64,000 nt of DNA. It comes from Sphingomonas sp. H160509 (GTDB lineage: Bacteria; Pseudomonadota; Alphaproteobacteria; Sphingomonadales; Sphingomonadaceae). The notes beneath the pieces were generated by a model. It was given only the letters and a program-made list of their open reading frames with translations. It was not told the DNA's origin and searched no databases. Both the position numbers and the translations under genes were made by a program. The stretch is from contig NZ_JAMXSR020000002.1 of the NCBI RefSeq assembly GCF_024124765.2, forward strand, positions 2,530,001-2,594,000, in the 5' to 3' direction. Below are positions 31,732-42,123 of the stretch, in pieces (position 1 is the stretch's first letter; each line of letters starts with the position of its first letter).

Positions 31732-32274
31732 TTACGCGGTAACCGCCGCCTTCGACCGCGCGGCAAAGCTCTTGCGCAGTTTCTGCAGCTTGGGCGGGAT
31801 CACCGCCATGCAATACGGGTTCGAGCGACCCGACGTTTCCCAGTAATCCTGATGGTAGCCTTCGGCCTCGTACCACGTGTCCATCGGCTCGATCGTCGTG
31901 ACGATCGGCTTGGGCGAGTCGGCCTGAGCGCGCTCCAGCGCCGCCTCCATCTCCGCCTTCTGCGCATCGTCTGCCGGGAACATCGCCGAGCGATACTGCG
32001 TGCCGACGTCGTTGCCCTGCCGGTTCAGCGTCGTCGCGTCGTGCGTCGCGAAGAAGATGTCGAGCAGGTCGCCCAGCTTCAGCTGCTCCGGATCGAAGCC
32101 AATGCGGATCGCCTCGGCATGGCCGGTGTCGCCGCCGCAGACCTGCTTGTACGTCGGGTTGGGCACGTGCCCACCGATATAGCCGCTCTCGGCCGACTCG
32201 ACCCCGATCACATCCTTGAACACAGCCTCGGTGCACCAGAAGCAGCCGCCGGCCAGCGTTACATAATCCGTCAT
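31732..32274 (-). CDS. msrA: Peptide-methionine (S)-S-oxide reductase MsrA
   Basis: A 180-residue enzyme reducing the S epimer of methionine sulfoxide. The catalytic motif GGCFWC is at residues about 9-14, followed by [51 protein letters not shown] and YHQDY, all characteristic. GGAGATCG lies just upstream of the ATG. The frame is intact. It complements MsrB at 4.3 kb. Confidence 0.94.
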   Translation of the reverse strand: MTDYVTLAGGCFWCTEAVFKDVIGVESAESGYIGGHVPNPTYKQVCGGDTGHAEAIRIGFDPEQLKLGDLLDIFFATHDATTLNRQGNDVGTQYRSAMFPADDAQKAEMEAALERAQADSPKPIVTTIEPMDTWYEAEGYHQDYWETSGRSNPYCMAVIPPKLQKLRKSFAARSKAAVTA

Positions 32275-32333
32275 AACGATCTCCTTTCCGCCAATGTAGG
32301 AAGTCGCTACCCCGCAACAAAGAGGAGACGCGC

Positions 32334-33332
32334 GTGATTGACGGTAAGGTTATGGTGACTGGCGGGGCCGGCTATATCGGCAGCCACGCGGTGCTGGCGT
32401 TGCTCGACGCAGGGTACGACGTCGTCGTGCTCGACAATCTGGTCACGGGATTCGACTGGGCGGTCGATCCTCGCGCCGCACTCGTCGAAGCGAACGTCGC
32501 AGATGATGCGAAGGTCCGCGCGGCGATCCGCGAGCACAACGTCCGCGCTATCATGCATTTCGCCGGCTCCGTCGTGGTCCCCGAGTCGGTCAGCGATCCG
32601 CTCAAATATTACCGCAACAACACCGCCGCGAGCCGTGCGCTGATCGAGAGCGCTGTGGTCGAGGGCGTGCCGCACTTCATCTTCTCGTCGACCGCAGCGA
32701 CCTACGGCACGCCCGAGAAGGTGCCCGTGGCCGAGAGTGATCCGACCGTGCCGATCAACCCCTACGGCATGTCGAAGCTGATGACCGAAGCGATGCTGCG
32801 CGACGTCGCCGCGGCGCATCCGATGAACTACGCGGCGCTGCGCTACTTCAACGTCGCCGGCGCCGATCCGCAGGGCCGTAGCGGCCAGTCGACGGTCGGC
32901 GCGACGCACCTGATCAAGATCGCGGTCGAGGCCGCGACCGGCAAGCGCGACGCGGTAGGCGTTTACGGCACGGATTTCGCCACGCCCGACGGCACCGGTG
33001 TGCGCGATTACATCCACGTCACTGACCTCGCCGCCGCGCATGTCGCCGCGTTGGAAGTCCTGGTCGCGAACCCTGCCAAGAGCCACACGCTCAACGCGGG
33101 CTATGGCAAGGGCTTCTCGGTGCTCGAGGTGCTCGATGCGGTCGACAAGGTTACCAACCGGACGATCGAGCGTCGCCTGGAAGGACGTCGTGCGGGCGAT
33201 CCGGCGATGCTGATCTCGGACAATCGCGCGATCCTAAAGACGCTCGACTGGACGCCGCGCCACGCCGATCTCGACGGGATCGTCCGCGATGCGCTGGCCT
33301 GGGAGCGGGCGCTCGCCGAGAAGGGCCGCTAG
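32334..33332 (+). CDS. galE: UDP-glucose 4-epimerase GalE
   Basis: Interconverts UDP-glucose and UDP-galactose for polysaccharide and LPS synthesis. N-terminal [17 protein letters not shown] is the NAD-binding GxxGxxG. The catalytic Ser and YxxxK are in FSSTAATYG and [19 protein letters not shown] and [15 protein letters not shown] are GalE signatures. The start is GTG 32334 with AGAGGAGA upstream. At 332 residues it has normal length and its frame is intact. Its stop overlaps the end of the convergent PAP2 gene by a few bases. Confidence 0.93.
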   Translation: MIDGKVMVTGGAGYIGSHAVLALLDAGYDVVVLDNLVTGFDWAVDPRAALVEANVADDAKVRAAIREHNVRAIMHFAGSVVVPESVSDPLKYYRNNTAASRALIESAVVEGVPHFIFSSTAATYGTPEKVPVAESDPTVPINPYGMSKLMTEAMLRDVAAAHPMNYAALRYFNVAGADPQGRSGQSTVGATHLIKIAVEAATGKRDAVGVYGTDFATPDGTGVRDYIHVTDLAAAHVAALEVLVANPAKSHTLNAGYGKGFSVLEVLDAVDKVTNRTIERRLEGRRAGDPAMLISDNRAILKTLDWTPRHADLDGIVRDALAWERALAEKGR

Positions 33333-34010
33333 GACGCGGACTGATCGGCGGGCGGGGTGCCGAACGCGTGGCGCTCGCCGCCGATCGCGCGACGGGCGCG
33401 GGCGGTTGCGAGCCACCAGGCGAGCGCCCATAGCGTGCCGAAGCTCCATCCGGCCAGCACGTCGCTCGGCCAGTGGACGCCCAGATACACGCGGCTGCAG
33501 CCGATCGCGCCGACCAGCAGGATCGCGACGACCAGCAGATACGCTCGGGTCGCGCGGTCCCGGAGTTACCTGCGAGGCGAGGCCGGCGAGCGTGAGATAG
33601 ACGATCGCGCTGTTCGCGGAATGCCCGCCTCGGAAAGCTCATATGCGTGACCGTGACGAGGTGCGCGACGATGTCGGGGCGCGGGCGGGCGACCTGCAGC
33701 TTGACGAGTTCGACCACGATATTGCCGGTGACGCTGGCCGCGACCATGGCGGCTGCGGTCAGCCAGAGGCGCTGGACGATCAGCAGGCCGGCGGCGACTA
33801 CCACGACGATCGTCAGGACGATGCCGCCGCCGAGCGCGGTGACGTCGGCCGCGACCTTGGGCAGCCATGACGGCCCGCCCCACGCGCGCAGGCCGAGGAT
33901 GATCGACCGGTCGAACGCGAACGGCCAGTGATCGACCGCGAGACCGACGAGGAGGATGAGGGCAAGCCCAATCGCCGCGACAGACGCGCCCGCGAGAATC
34001 GCCGGGACAT
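33329..34010 (-). CDS. PAP2-family phosphatase membrane protein (two or three frame breaks)
   Basis: Integral-membrane phosphatase of the phosphatidic-acid phosphatase type 2 family. Motifs after repair: KLQVARPRPD (motif 1), SFPSGHSANSAIVYL (motif 2) and CSRVYLGVHWPSDVLAGW (motif 3), with hydrophobic segments between. Extra bases near 33627-33631 and at CCC 33559-33561 break the frame. No start codon is in frame with the N-terminal membrane segment; adding one C to the CCC near 34003-34005 gives an ATG start (M-S-P-A-I-L-A-G) at 34010. The substrate may be a lipid phosphate or undecaprenyl pyrophosphate. It lies directly after tRNA-Lys on the same strand. Confidence 0.78.
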
Positions 34011-34046
34011 GCCGCCGCCTGCTCGGCGCAACGCCCGAAGCATCGA

Positions 34047-34122
34047 TGGTGGGTCCGCCGGGGCTCGAACCCGGGACCTCTCGATTAAAAGTCGCTTGCT
34101 CTACCAACTGAGCTACGGACCC
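34047..34122 (-). tRNA. tRNA-Lys (anticodon TTT)
   Basis: A 76-base cloverleaf: acceptor GGGTCCG pairing with CGGACCC, D arm TAGCTCAGTTGGTAGAGC, anticodon loop CTTTTAA (anticodon TTT), T arm with GGTTCGAGCC, discriminator A and an encoded CCA. It lies between folK (about 20 bases upstream) and the PAP2 gene on the same strand. Confidence 0.97.
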
Positions 34123-34143
34123 CCGCCATCGTGGACCGCGCAC

Positions 34144-34653
34144 CTAATCGCGTGGCCGCTTTCGGTCAACCGATTGCGCCAATTGCCGGATCGTTCGCCC
34201 GGTCAGCGGATCGCGCCAGTTCGGGATCAGGCCTGCAAGCGGTGCAAGGACGAAGCTGCGCGTGCGGAATGCGGCGTGCGGAACGGTGAGCCCGGGCGAC
34301 GACCAGGCGCCGCCCGACCAGAGGATGATGTCGAGGTCGAGGACGCGGCTGCCCCAGCGGCGTCCGGGGCGACGACCGAACGCGCGCTCGATCCGTTTGA
34401 GGCGGACCAGCAGCGCGGCGGGGTCCTCGGACGTCTCGACCAGCGCGACGGCGTTGGCGTAACGGCGGTTCGAGGGACCTAATGGTGCGCTGGCGACGGT
34501 CGGCGATCGTGCGACGATCGTGCGGATCGTCTCCAGCGCGGCGGCGATCTCGCGCTCGGGGCTCCCGTGACGGCCGCGTCGGTTGGAGCCGAGCGCGATC
34601 GCGTAGGTGGTTGCGGCCTGCGCGATCGGCGGGAGCGGGGTTGCAGGCGACAT
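34144..34653 (-). CDS. folK: 2-amino-4-hydroxy-6-hydroxymethyldihydropteridine pyrophosphokinase FolK
   Basis: Transfers pyrophosphate from ATP to hydroxymethyl-dihydropterin, the step before FolP. Seen: YAIALGSNRRGRHG, NRRYANAVALVETSEDPAALL, the ATP/pterin region AFGRRPGRRWGSRVLDLDIIL and VPHAAFRTRSFVLAPLAGL. At 169 residues it has normal length and its frame is intact. The ATG could lie slightly downstream of 34653. It diverges from the UDG gene by about 20 bases. Confidence 0.93.
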   Translation of the reverse strand: MSPATPLPPIAQAATTYAIALGSNRRGRHGSPEREIAAALETIRTIVARSPTVASAPLGPSNRRYANAVALVETSEDPAALLVRLKRIERAFGRRPGRRWGSRVLDLDIILWSGGAWSSPGLTVPHAAFRTRSFVLAPLAGLIPNWRDPLTGRTIRQLAQSVDRKRPRD

Positions 34654-34675
34654 TTGGTCCGCCTAGCGCAATCCC

Positions 34676-35411
34676 ATGGATTCCACACCTTACACCAACG
34701 AGCTTCCCGAAACCGTCGAAGAGACCGGCGACGTCGACGTCACGACCGTCTTCGCGCCCGTCTCCGCGCTGCCCGAGACAGAGCCACCCCATGATTGCCC
34801 GCTCTGCCCCCCGCCTAGTCGCCGTGCGCGAGCAGTTGCGGACCGAGTTCCCCACCTGGTGGAACGCACCCGTTCCCGCGTTCGGCGATCCCGCCGCGTG
34901 GCTCGGCATCATCGGCCTCGCGCCGGGCAAGCACGGTGCGAACCGCACGGGCCGCGCGTTCACCGGCGATTATGCGGGGCAGTTCCTGTACGAGACGCTC
35001 GGGCGGTTCGGGCTTGCGACGGGCACCTATGGCGCGAAGGCCGAGGACGGGCTGGCGCTGGACGGCGCGATCATCCTCAACGCGGTGAAGTGCCTGCCGC
35101 CCGAGAACAAGCCGACCCCAGAGGAAATCCGCACCTGCCGGCCGTTCCTCGAGACGCAGGCGGATGCGGTGCCGACCGCGCGGGTGTTCGTGGCGCTGGG
35201 GCATATCGCGCATCAGTCGGCGGTGAAGATGCTCGGCGGGCGCTTGCCCAAGGCGCGCTTCGCACATGGCGCGGAGCATGTGATGCCCGATGGTCGCGTG
35301 CTGATCGATAGCTTCCATTGCTCGCGGTACAACGTGAATACGGGCGTGCTGACCGCGGATATGTTCGACGCGGTGTTCAAGCGGGCGCTGGAGTTGCGCG
35401 AGACGGTTTGA
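34676..35411 (+). CDS. Uracil-DNA glycosylase, family 5 (UDGb) type (one frame break)
   Basis: Excises uracil and related bases from DNA; members of this branch carry a [4Fe-4S] cluster. Cys residues at DCPLCPR fit the cluster ligands. Motif A reads GLAPGKHGANRTGRAFTGD, close to the UDGb consensus, and the late motif is DSFHCSRYNVNTG. The frame breaks at CCCCCC 34807-34812; removing one C joins PLCP to RLVAVREQL. The restored length is about 244 residues. A family 1 enzyme (Ung) is 3.6 kb downstream. Confidence 0.86.
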
Positions 35412-35426
35412 GCCGCCGTGGCGCTG

Positions 35427-35538
35427 CTCCCCTCCCTGGAAGGGAGGGGGTTGGGGTGGGTCGGTGTCCGGATCGCGGATCGGTTGCGGCTCTAGCGGAC
35501 CTACCCACCCCCTGCCCCTCCCTTTCAGGGAGAGGGAG
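35427..35538. repeat. Paired palindrome, family A, copy 3
   Basis: CTCCCCTCCCTGGAAGGGAG GGGGTTGGGGTGGGTCGG is mirrored by CTACCCACCCCCTGCCCCTC CCTTTCAGGGAGAGGGAG, with a spacer of about 38 bases. It fills the gap between the convergent UDG and MBL-fold genes. Confidence 0.8.
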
Positions 35539-35546
35539 TTGGACGA

Positions 35547-36585
35547 CTACTCGATCACCCAGGGCTCGCCGGCCTCTGGCGTGCGGAAGCGGTTTGCGGG
35601 GATGTGTTCGCGGATCAGCGCCGCGCGGAGGTGCTCGGGCGGTTCGTCGATACCCTCTGACGTCAGTTCGAACGTGCCCCAGTGGACACCGATCGCGTAC
35701 GCCGCACCGAGTTGTTCGAACGCGGTCACCGCCTGGTCCGGGCCGATGTGGTTGTCGGTTTCGTGTCCTGCGAAATGATACGCGCCGATCGGCAGGATCG
35801 CGAGGCGGACCGGGCCGGCTGCGCGCGCTTCGGTTGCCCAGCGCATGTCGCCGGGGCCGGTGTCGCCTGCGAAGTACAGGTTGCCGCCGGGCAGCGTCAC
35901 GGTGAAGCCCGCCCATAAGGTCTTGTCGCGGTCGCCAGGGTCGTATTCGCTCCAGTGATGCGCGCGGTCGACGATCACGTCGATGCCGGGACGTAGCGTC
36001 ACGCGGCCGCCCCAGTCGCGCGCGACCGCATGGATGCCGCTGCGCGCGAGGGATCTGGTCGTTGCCGAGGCCGGTCACGATCAGCGGCTTGTCGCGGTGC
36101 CAGAGCCGCTTCATCGCCGTCATGTCGAGATGGTCGCGGTGATCGTGGCTCAGCAGGATCAGGTCGATCTTCGGCAGGTCCGCGAGACGCACGCCGGGTT
36201 CGCGGACGCGCTTCACGCCGACGAACTGGACCGGGGACGAGCGCTCGAGCCACATCGGATCGGTCAGGATGTTGAGCCCTTGAGTCTGCACCAATACGGT
36301 CGAATGGCCGATCCAGGTGACGCGCATTGTCTGGCCCTCGACACGGGCCGGGGGCCGCGTCGGGGTGACGGGGACTTCGGCCCAAGTTCGGTAGGGCGGC
36401 TTCACTAGGTTGCGGAGCAGCGCGACCGGGCCCTGCTTCTGCTCGCCGGTGCTGCCCTGCACGCCGTCGGGGTTGAAGAAACGCGTCCCGTTGAAGTGAT
36501 CGCTCAGTGGAAAGGTCTTTGTCGACGGCGTTGCGCAGCCGGCGAGAAGCGTGAGCGCGAGCAGTATCGAGCGAGTGCGGATCAT
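35547..36585 (-). CDS. NAPE-PLD-like metallo-beta-lactamase-fold lipoprotein (one frame break)
   Basis: The protein begins with a lipoprotein signal (LLALTLLAGCATPS). The MBL fold shows TWIGHSTVLVQ, the zinc motif LLSHDHRDHLD, FAGDTGPGD and a late His in GAYHFAGHETDNHIGPDQA, matching the NAPE-phospholipase D branch. The frame breaks at GGG 36050-36052; removing one base gives GNDQILARSGIHAVARDWGG. The restored length is about 345 residues. It probably acts on a phosphodiester or phospholipid at the outer membrane; the substrate is not known. Confidence 0.83.
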
Positions 36586-36653
36586 GGCGCGCTGACGACT
36601 ATGTCACGCGATCATCAGCGTCCAGTCACGCGCGGAGGGCCATAGCGACCAAC

Positions 36654-37229
36654 ATGGATGATGATTTCGAAGTGCGCGGGTTGCATGAGCAACTGTCGGA
36701 GGAACGCGCGGCCAAGGGTGAGGCGTTCGATCAGCGGATCGCGTTGTTCACCGCGATCCTGGCGACGCTGGCGGCGGTGACCAGTTTCCTCGGCGGGCAT
36801 ACGCAGAACGAGGCGTTGCTCCACAAGAACGAGGCGGTGCTGATCAAGGCGCAGGCGTCGGATGCGTGGGGCTATTACCAGGCGGAGGACCTGAAGCGTC
36901 ATATCGCGCAGATGGAGGTCGATCTCGCGCCGCCCGGGTTCGGTGCGACGCAGATGGCGACGCACCGGGCGGATATTGCGCGGTACAAGGCGCGGGGGAC
37001 GGCGTTGAAGCGGGAGGCGGAGACGCTCGACCGGCGCTCGGCGGCGGCGGATAGCGAGTCGGACGAGGCGTTGCGGCCGCATACGCAGCTGGCGCTGGCG
37101 GTGACCGCGATCCAGGTGGCGATCGCGTTGGCGTCGATTACGGCGCTGACCGGGCGGCGGTGGTTGCTGTGGGTTGCGGGGGCGGCTGCGCTGGTGGGGG
37201 CGGTGTTGGCTGGGTTGGCTTGGTTCTAA
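36654..37229 (+). CDS. DUF4337 membrane protein
   Basis: A 191-residue protein with one membrane segment near residues 28-46 (FTAILATLAAVTSFLGG), a long polar helical region rich in Lys/Glu (including AWGYYQAEDLKRHIAQME), and two membrane segments at the C-terminus (LALAVTAIQVAIALASI and WVAGAAALVGAVLAGLAWF). This arrangement and the QASDAWGYYQA stretch fit DUF4337. The function is unknown. The frame is intact. Confidence 0.8.
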   Translation: MDDDFEVRGLHEQLSEERAAKGEAFDQRIALFTAILATLAAVTSFLGGHTQNEALLHKNEAVLIKAQASDAWGYYQAEDLKRHIAQMEVDLAPPGFGATQMATHRADIARYKARGTALKREAETLDRRSAAADSESDEALRPHTQLALAVTAIQVAIALASITALTGRRWLLWVAGAAALVGAVLAGLAWF

Positions 37230-37252
37230 TCCTCCCCCGCCAGGGGGAGGAT
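37230..37252. terminator. Single-arm hairpin between convergent genes
   Basis: CCTCCCCCGCCAGGGGGAGG forms an eight-base-pair stem with a GCCA loop between the DUF4337 and aguB stops. The same arm is found in the paired palindromes at 53.5 kb and, in variant form, at 28.6 kb, so it may be a solo repeat working as a two-way terminator. No T run follows. Confidence 0.5.
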
Positions 37253-37259
37253 CGGAGCG

Positions 37260-38108
<849 letters not shown>

Positions 38109-38180
38109 GGGCGCTCACATAATGGGGCGGGGCGCTTTGTGCGAGCCTTTCGCTTCGCATCCAGCCCCGCAAGGTTGCCG

Positions 38181-38258
38181 TTCCCCCGCGGAGGCGGGGG
38201 TCCAGGGTTACGGATGCTGTCCTGTGTGATCCTGGGCCCCCGCCTTGGCGGGGGAACG
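38181..38258. repeat. Paired palindrome, family B, copy 3
   Basis: TTCCCCCGCGGAGGCGGGGG TCCAGG is mirrored by CCTGGGCCCCCGCCTTGGCG GGGGAAC, with a spacer of about 27 bases. It lies in the leader between the divergent aguB and ung genes, so it is upstream of both and not at a transcript end. Confidence 0.8.
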
Positions 38259-38305
38259 AGGAGCGGCGATTGACACTGCCCTGCCCTGTCCGACATGCGG
38301 CGGGG

Positions 38306-39004
38306 ATGATCGATCACACGCTCCCCCCAAGCTGGCAGGCACTCACTGCAGAGTTCGAGGCGCCGTACATGCGTGCGCTGGATGCGTTTCTGGAGGCCGA
38401 GCGCGCGGCGGGTGCTCGGGTGTTTCCGGAGGATGCCGACCGGTTCCGGGCGTTGGAGCTGACGCCGTTGGATCAGGTCAGGTGTGTAATCCTCGGGCAG
38501 GATCCGTACCACGGCGAGGGGCAGGCGCATGGGCTTAGCTTCTCGGTGCGCGAAGGCGTGCGGACGCCGCCTAGCCTGGTGAATATCTACAAGGAGCTGG
38601 AGGCGGATCTGGGGATCCCGCGGGCACGCCACGGCATGCTCGATTATTGGGCGGCGCAGGGCGTGCTGCTGCTCAACGCGGTGTTGAGCGTGCGAATGGG
38701 GGAGGCGGCGTCGCACCAGAAGCGTGGGTGGGAGCGGTTTACCGATGCGGTCATCGCGGCGGTGAACGCGCAGGACAAACCGGTCGTGTTCCTGCTGTGG
38801 GGGGCGTATGCGCAGAAGAAGGCGGCGTTCGTCAATGACGTTACTAAGGGTGGGCGGCATCTGGTGATCCAGTCCGCGCATCCTTCGCCGCTGGCCGCGC
38901 GGACCGGGTTCTTCGGATCGCGGCCGTTCAGCCGGGCCAACGACTTTCTTAGAACCCATGGCCGCCCGCCGATCGACTGGGCGCTGCCGGAGACCGACCA
39001 ATGA
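38306..39004 (+). CDS. ung: Uracil-DNA glycosylase, family 1
   Basis: Removes uracil from DNA. Catalytic Asp in [20 protein letters not shown], uracil-binding [20 protein letters not shown], and the DNA-intercalating [18 protein letters not shown]. From ATG 38306 the protein has 232 residues. A TTG at 38270 preceded by GAGGAG is an alternative that would add 12 residues beginning in repeat-flanking sequence. Its stop overlaps the next ATG (ATGA). The frame is intact. Confidence 0.94.
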   Translation: MIDHTLPPSWQALTAEFEAPYMRALDAFLEAERAAGARVFPEDADRFRALELTPLDQVRCVILGQDPYHGEGQAHGLSFSVREGVRTPPSLVNIYKELEADLGIPRARHGMLDYWAAQGVLLLNAVLSVRMGEAASHQKRGWERFTDAVIAAVNAQDKPVVFLLWGAYAQKKAAFVNDVTKGGRHLVIQSAHPSPLAARTGFFGSRPFSRANDFLRTHGRPPIDWALPETDQ

Positions 39005-39300
39005 GCGACGAATATGTGTACGACGAAGCGACCGGCGAGTGGGTTGCGGGCGGTGCGGCGACGGCTGTTGCGGCGGATGATGGCGCGGTGGTGGTGCGGG
39101 ATTCGGTCGGCAACGTGCTGGCGGATGGCGACCAGGTGACGCTGATCAAGGACCTGACCGTGAAGGGTGCGGGGCAGACGCTGAAGCGCGGGACGGTGAT
39201 CAAGTCGATCCGGTTGACCGGCGACGCGCAGGAGATCGACTGCCGGTACGAGGGGATCAAGGGGCTGGTGCTGCGCGCGGAGTTCGTTCGGAAGCGGTAG
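39001..39300 (+). CDS. PhnA/YjdM-like protein lacking the N-terminal zinc ribbon
   Basis: A 99-residue protein whose C-terminal half matches the PhnA domain: [37 protein letters not shown] then [21 protein letters not shown]. Standard PhnA proteins have an N-terminal zinc ribbon with four Cys, which is absent here; the N-terminus is instead a short acidic stretch ([14 protein letters not shown]). Despite older naming, the family has no proven role in phosphonate use. It is translationally coupled to ung. Confidence 0.82.
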   Translation: MSDEYVYDEATGEWVAGGAATAVAADDGAVVVRDSVGNVLADGDQVTLIKDLTVKGAGQTLKRGTVIKSIRLTGDAQEIDCRYEGIKGLVLRAEFVRKR

Positions 39301-39347
39301 GGCTACGGAGGCGCGTTCGAGGGCCGGCGCCAAAGGTCACGATAAAG

Positions 39348-40211
39348 TTACGCTCGGAAACGGCGCCGGCCAGGACCTTCATGGTCATCCTCACCCTCCT
39401 GCCCGCGGATCCTCTCGGGATATTTGGGCGAGATCGTCGCCTTCGCGGCGGCGAGCTGCGCCTCGAACGTCTGGACGGACGGTGCGGAACCGGTTGACGC
39501 GGGACGACGCTTGGCGACGGGTTCGGCGCGGATATCGGCGACTTCGAGCGCCATCACCAGCGCCTCGGGGGCCATCAGGCGGTGCGGTTCGGCGGGCATC
39601 GGCGGCGCGAGCGCGGCGAGCGTGGCCTCGACCGGCGACACCGGGATGGGCGCCGGCGCAGGTGACTGGCCGGGGGTGCGATAGCGATCGGGTTGGTGCG
39701 CCCGCAGGAGGAACATCAGCAGGCGATCGTTGAACCGGACGCGCTGGCCGACGCGATTGCCGTCGCGATCGAATACCGGCTCGGGCGATCCGTTGATCGC
39801 GCGGTCGAAGGCGAGATCGACCAGCCGCAGCGACGCGGTCTGCACCGCCGCATCCCACGCCGCCGCGAACGCCGCGCCATCGGCCGCGCGGCGCAGGCGG
39901 TAGCAGGAGGTCGCCGACATGTTCACCTCGCGCGCGGCCTGCGTGACGGAGCCGGTATCCGCGAGCACGCCGATGAACGCCTGCTGCGTCGCGACCGTCC
40001 AGCCATCGTGCCGCACCTTCCGCCGGACCGGCACCCAGTCATACTCGGCGAGGTCGAAGTCCTCGACCGTCGGAAGGTGGTCGGCCTTGATGATGGTCAT
40101 CGCGGTGGTCCGTGCGGTTGGCTCGGGAGCGGCCGGTTCGAGAGCGGGGGCGATGTCGGGCATGACATCGCGGCGAGCGCGCGTCCGCATGCGCGTGGGT
40201 TTTGTTTGCAT
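39348..40211 (-). CDS. Helix-turn-helix protein of unknown function (sphingomonad type)
   Basis: A 287-residue protein. After a basic, Pro/Ala-rich N-terminus, the core (residues about 60-165) contains FIGVLADTGSVTQAAREVNMSATSCYRLRR, an HTH resembling small-terminase or transposase-type DNA-binding domains, followed by WDAAVQTASLRLVDLAFDRAI and FNDRLLMFLLRAH. The C-terminal third is Pro/Ala-rich and probably disordered, ending with a long basic tail. Related proteins are common in sphingomonads without a known role. It diverges from the Fic gene. Confidence 0.6.
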   Translation of the reverse strand: MQTKPTRMRTRARRDVMPDIAPALEPAAPEPTARTTAMTIIKADHLPTVEDFDLAEYDWVPVRRKVRHDGWTVATQQAFIGVLADTGSVTQAAREVNMSATSCYRLRRAADGAAFAAAWDAAVQTASLRLVDLAFDRAINGSPEPVFDRDGNRVGQRVRFNDRLLMFLLRAHQPDRYRTPGQSPAPAPIPVSPVEATLAALAPPMPAEPHRLMAPEALVMALEVADIRAEPVAKRRPASTGSAPSVQTFEAQLAAAKATISPKYPERIRGQEGEDDHEGPGRRRFRA

Positions 40212-40415
40212 GCGCGAAACGGATCAGGGCGAAGGCGTGTAGGACAGCGATATTGTTACGTGTTGGACTTTTCGCGCGGCAAGTGTGGCGCTGGGGCATC
40301 CACCTTGGAAGGCATCCTTGGACCACTTTGCACGGATGTATAAAGCGACGGCAGCACTTTTTTACGAAACACGGTTTTCGTTGAAAGTGGCCGTTGCACT
40401 TTGTAGATCCGTTGC

Positions 40416-41570
40416 ATGGACCGCAACGGCTTCAACGATCGCGCGACCAGGCAGCTTGTGCCTACGGTCGGGGGTCGCAAGGCGTTCGTCGCCGCGCCGC
40501 TGCCGCCCGCGATACTCGACATAGGTCGCTTTCTGCCCGAACTCACGCGCGCGACGCAAGCAGTGGGAGAACTCAAGGGAATCGGGCGATCGGTCGCCAA
40601 TCCGCTGTTGCTGGTCCGGCCGCTTCAACGGCGCGAGGCGGTGTCCTCGTCCAGCATGGAGGGGACCTATACGACGCTGACCGACCTGTTCCTGTTCGAG
40701 GCGGGGGGCAGCGGAAGCGGCGACGCGGGGCGATAACCGCGAGGTGCTGAACTATGTTCGCGCGCTGGAGGGGGGCGATCGACGGGCTCGCCACGCTGCC
40801 GATCTCGTCCCGATTGATCCGCGACGCGCACCGCACGCTGTTGACCGGAGTTGCACGCAATCGCGGGGCAACGGTCGAGGCGGGCGAGTTGAAGCGCGAC
40901 CAGAACTGGATCGGGGGATCGGGCCGGATCGACACCGCACGGTTCATTCCCGCGCCGCCGACAGAAACGCCGCGCGTGCTCGATACCTTGATGACGTTCG
41001 TCAATCGCGAGGAACGTCCGTCGCCGTTGATCGACGCCGCGCTGGCGCATTACCAGTTCGAGGCGATCCACCCGTTCGCCGATGGCAACGGGCGGGTTGG
41101 CCGCATGCTGATCACGCTGATGCTGATCGACAACGGCACGTTACCGCAGCCCCTGCTCTACATGAGTCCGTATCTGGAGCGGCACAAGGATCGCTATATC
41201 GACCTGATGTACGCGGTGTCGCGCGACGGCGCGTGGGAAAACTGGATCGCGTTCTTTCTCGAAGCCGTTGCGGAATCGGCGGGGGAGACGATCGCGGTGG
41301 TCGAACGCCTGCAGGACCTGCAACGCGCGTATCGCGAACGCTTCCAGACGGCACGGCGATCGGCGCTGATGTTGCGGATCATCGATCTGGCGTTCGAACG
41401 CCCGGTGCGATCGATCTCTGATTTCGCGGAAGCGCTGGGGGGTGACGTATCAGGGTGCCGCGAACAACTTGAACGAGTTGATCGCGCAGGGTGTCGCGGA
41501 GGAGGTGGAGGGGAGTTACCCGAAGCTCATTCGGTTTCCGGGTGTGTTGGCGGCGTTGCAAGTTGGGTAA
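40416..41570 (+). CDS. Fic-domain protein with class II inhibitory motif (three frame breaks)
   Basis: Fic proteins usually AMPylate target proteins using ATP. The core motif HPFADGNGRVGR is complete. Upstream, SSSMEGT fits the inhibitory (S/T)xxxE(G/N) motif, here N-terminal to the Fic core, which defines class II; the Glu would hold the enzyme inactive. A C-terminal winged-helix-like part follows (TYQGAANNLNELIAQG). One extra G at each of 40727-40730, 40770-40775 and 41437-41442 breaks the frame; with these removed the protein has about 383 residues. Such proteins often regulate themselves or bind DNA through the C-terminal domain. The target is unknown. No antitoxin gene is adjacent. Confidence 0.87.
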
Positions 41571-41798
41571 GGTGACGATCGTTTCGCTTGTCACGATCCG
41601 GTTGCGACAACGCGACTGGTCGAGCGGCTTGCTTGAGTGTGGCGCAGTGAGTGGACTAACCAGAGAGTGGTCCGGCGCGGCCCGAGATGGGGGCCTACGC
41701 AAGAAGCGCTACCGTTGGATGCTAGCGCAATTTTCTTCCAATGACGTGAGATATCGTCAGGCCTCGGTACAAGAGTCGGTGTAAAGCCGGGAAACGTC

Positions 41799-41960
41799 GT
41801 GGATCAAAAGACGAACCCTCAACGCGAACCGCGTTCTACTATTGTTCCAGTCAATCAACCTCGCCAATCTACTCACGTCGACCTGATTCGCTTCGGGCCG
41901 CCGAGCAAAGGGAGGTGCCTATTCGAGCGCGTTAAATTGGGACTTTTGCCGCATTATTGA
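41799..41960 (+). CDS. Possible small ORF, 53 residues
   Basis: GTG-started frame (V-D-Q-K-T-N-P-Q-R-E-P-R) that is Pro/Gln/Arg-rich and ends KLGLLPHY. No good ribosome site and no recognised family. It lies in a 553-base stretch (41571-42123) of lower GC where no other gene is visible. It is listed because nothing else explains the stretch. Confidence 0.2.
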   Translation: MDQKTNPQREPRSTIVPVNQPRQSTHVDLIRFGPPSKGRCLFERVKLGLLPHY

Positions 41961-42123
41961 CAACTGAATGACTAATCGGTCGGGTTTAAGTCGGCACTAT
42001 GACAGGCGATGCGGAACACCGCGCGCTCCAGTAGCACATCCGCTTCATCGAAGATCGTACTACGCGCAGGTCAGTTGTAGTAAATGCATGGACCCCATCT
42101 TGTTTCTTCAATGGAGAAGGCAG

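Noticed and set aside
33151..34143. Protein starting MRGPRWRGSVAQLVEQATFNRE
   Set aside because: The first ~30 residues are the tRNA-Lys gene translated; this string is a common artefact. Only the part after the tRNA is the PAP2 protein.
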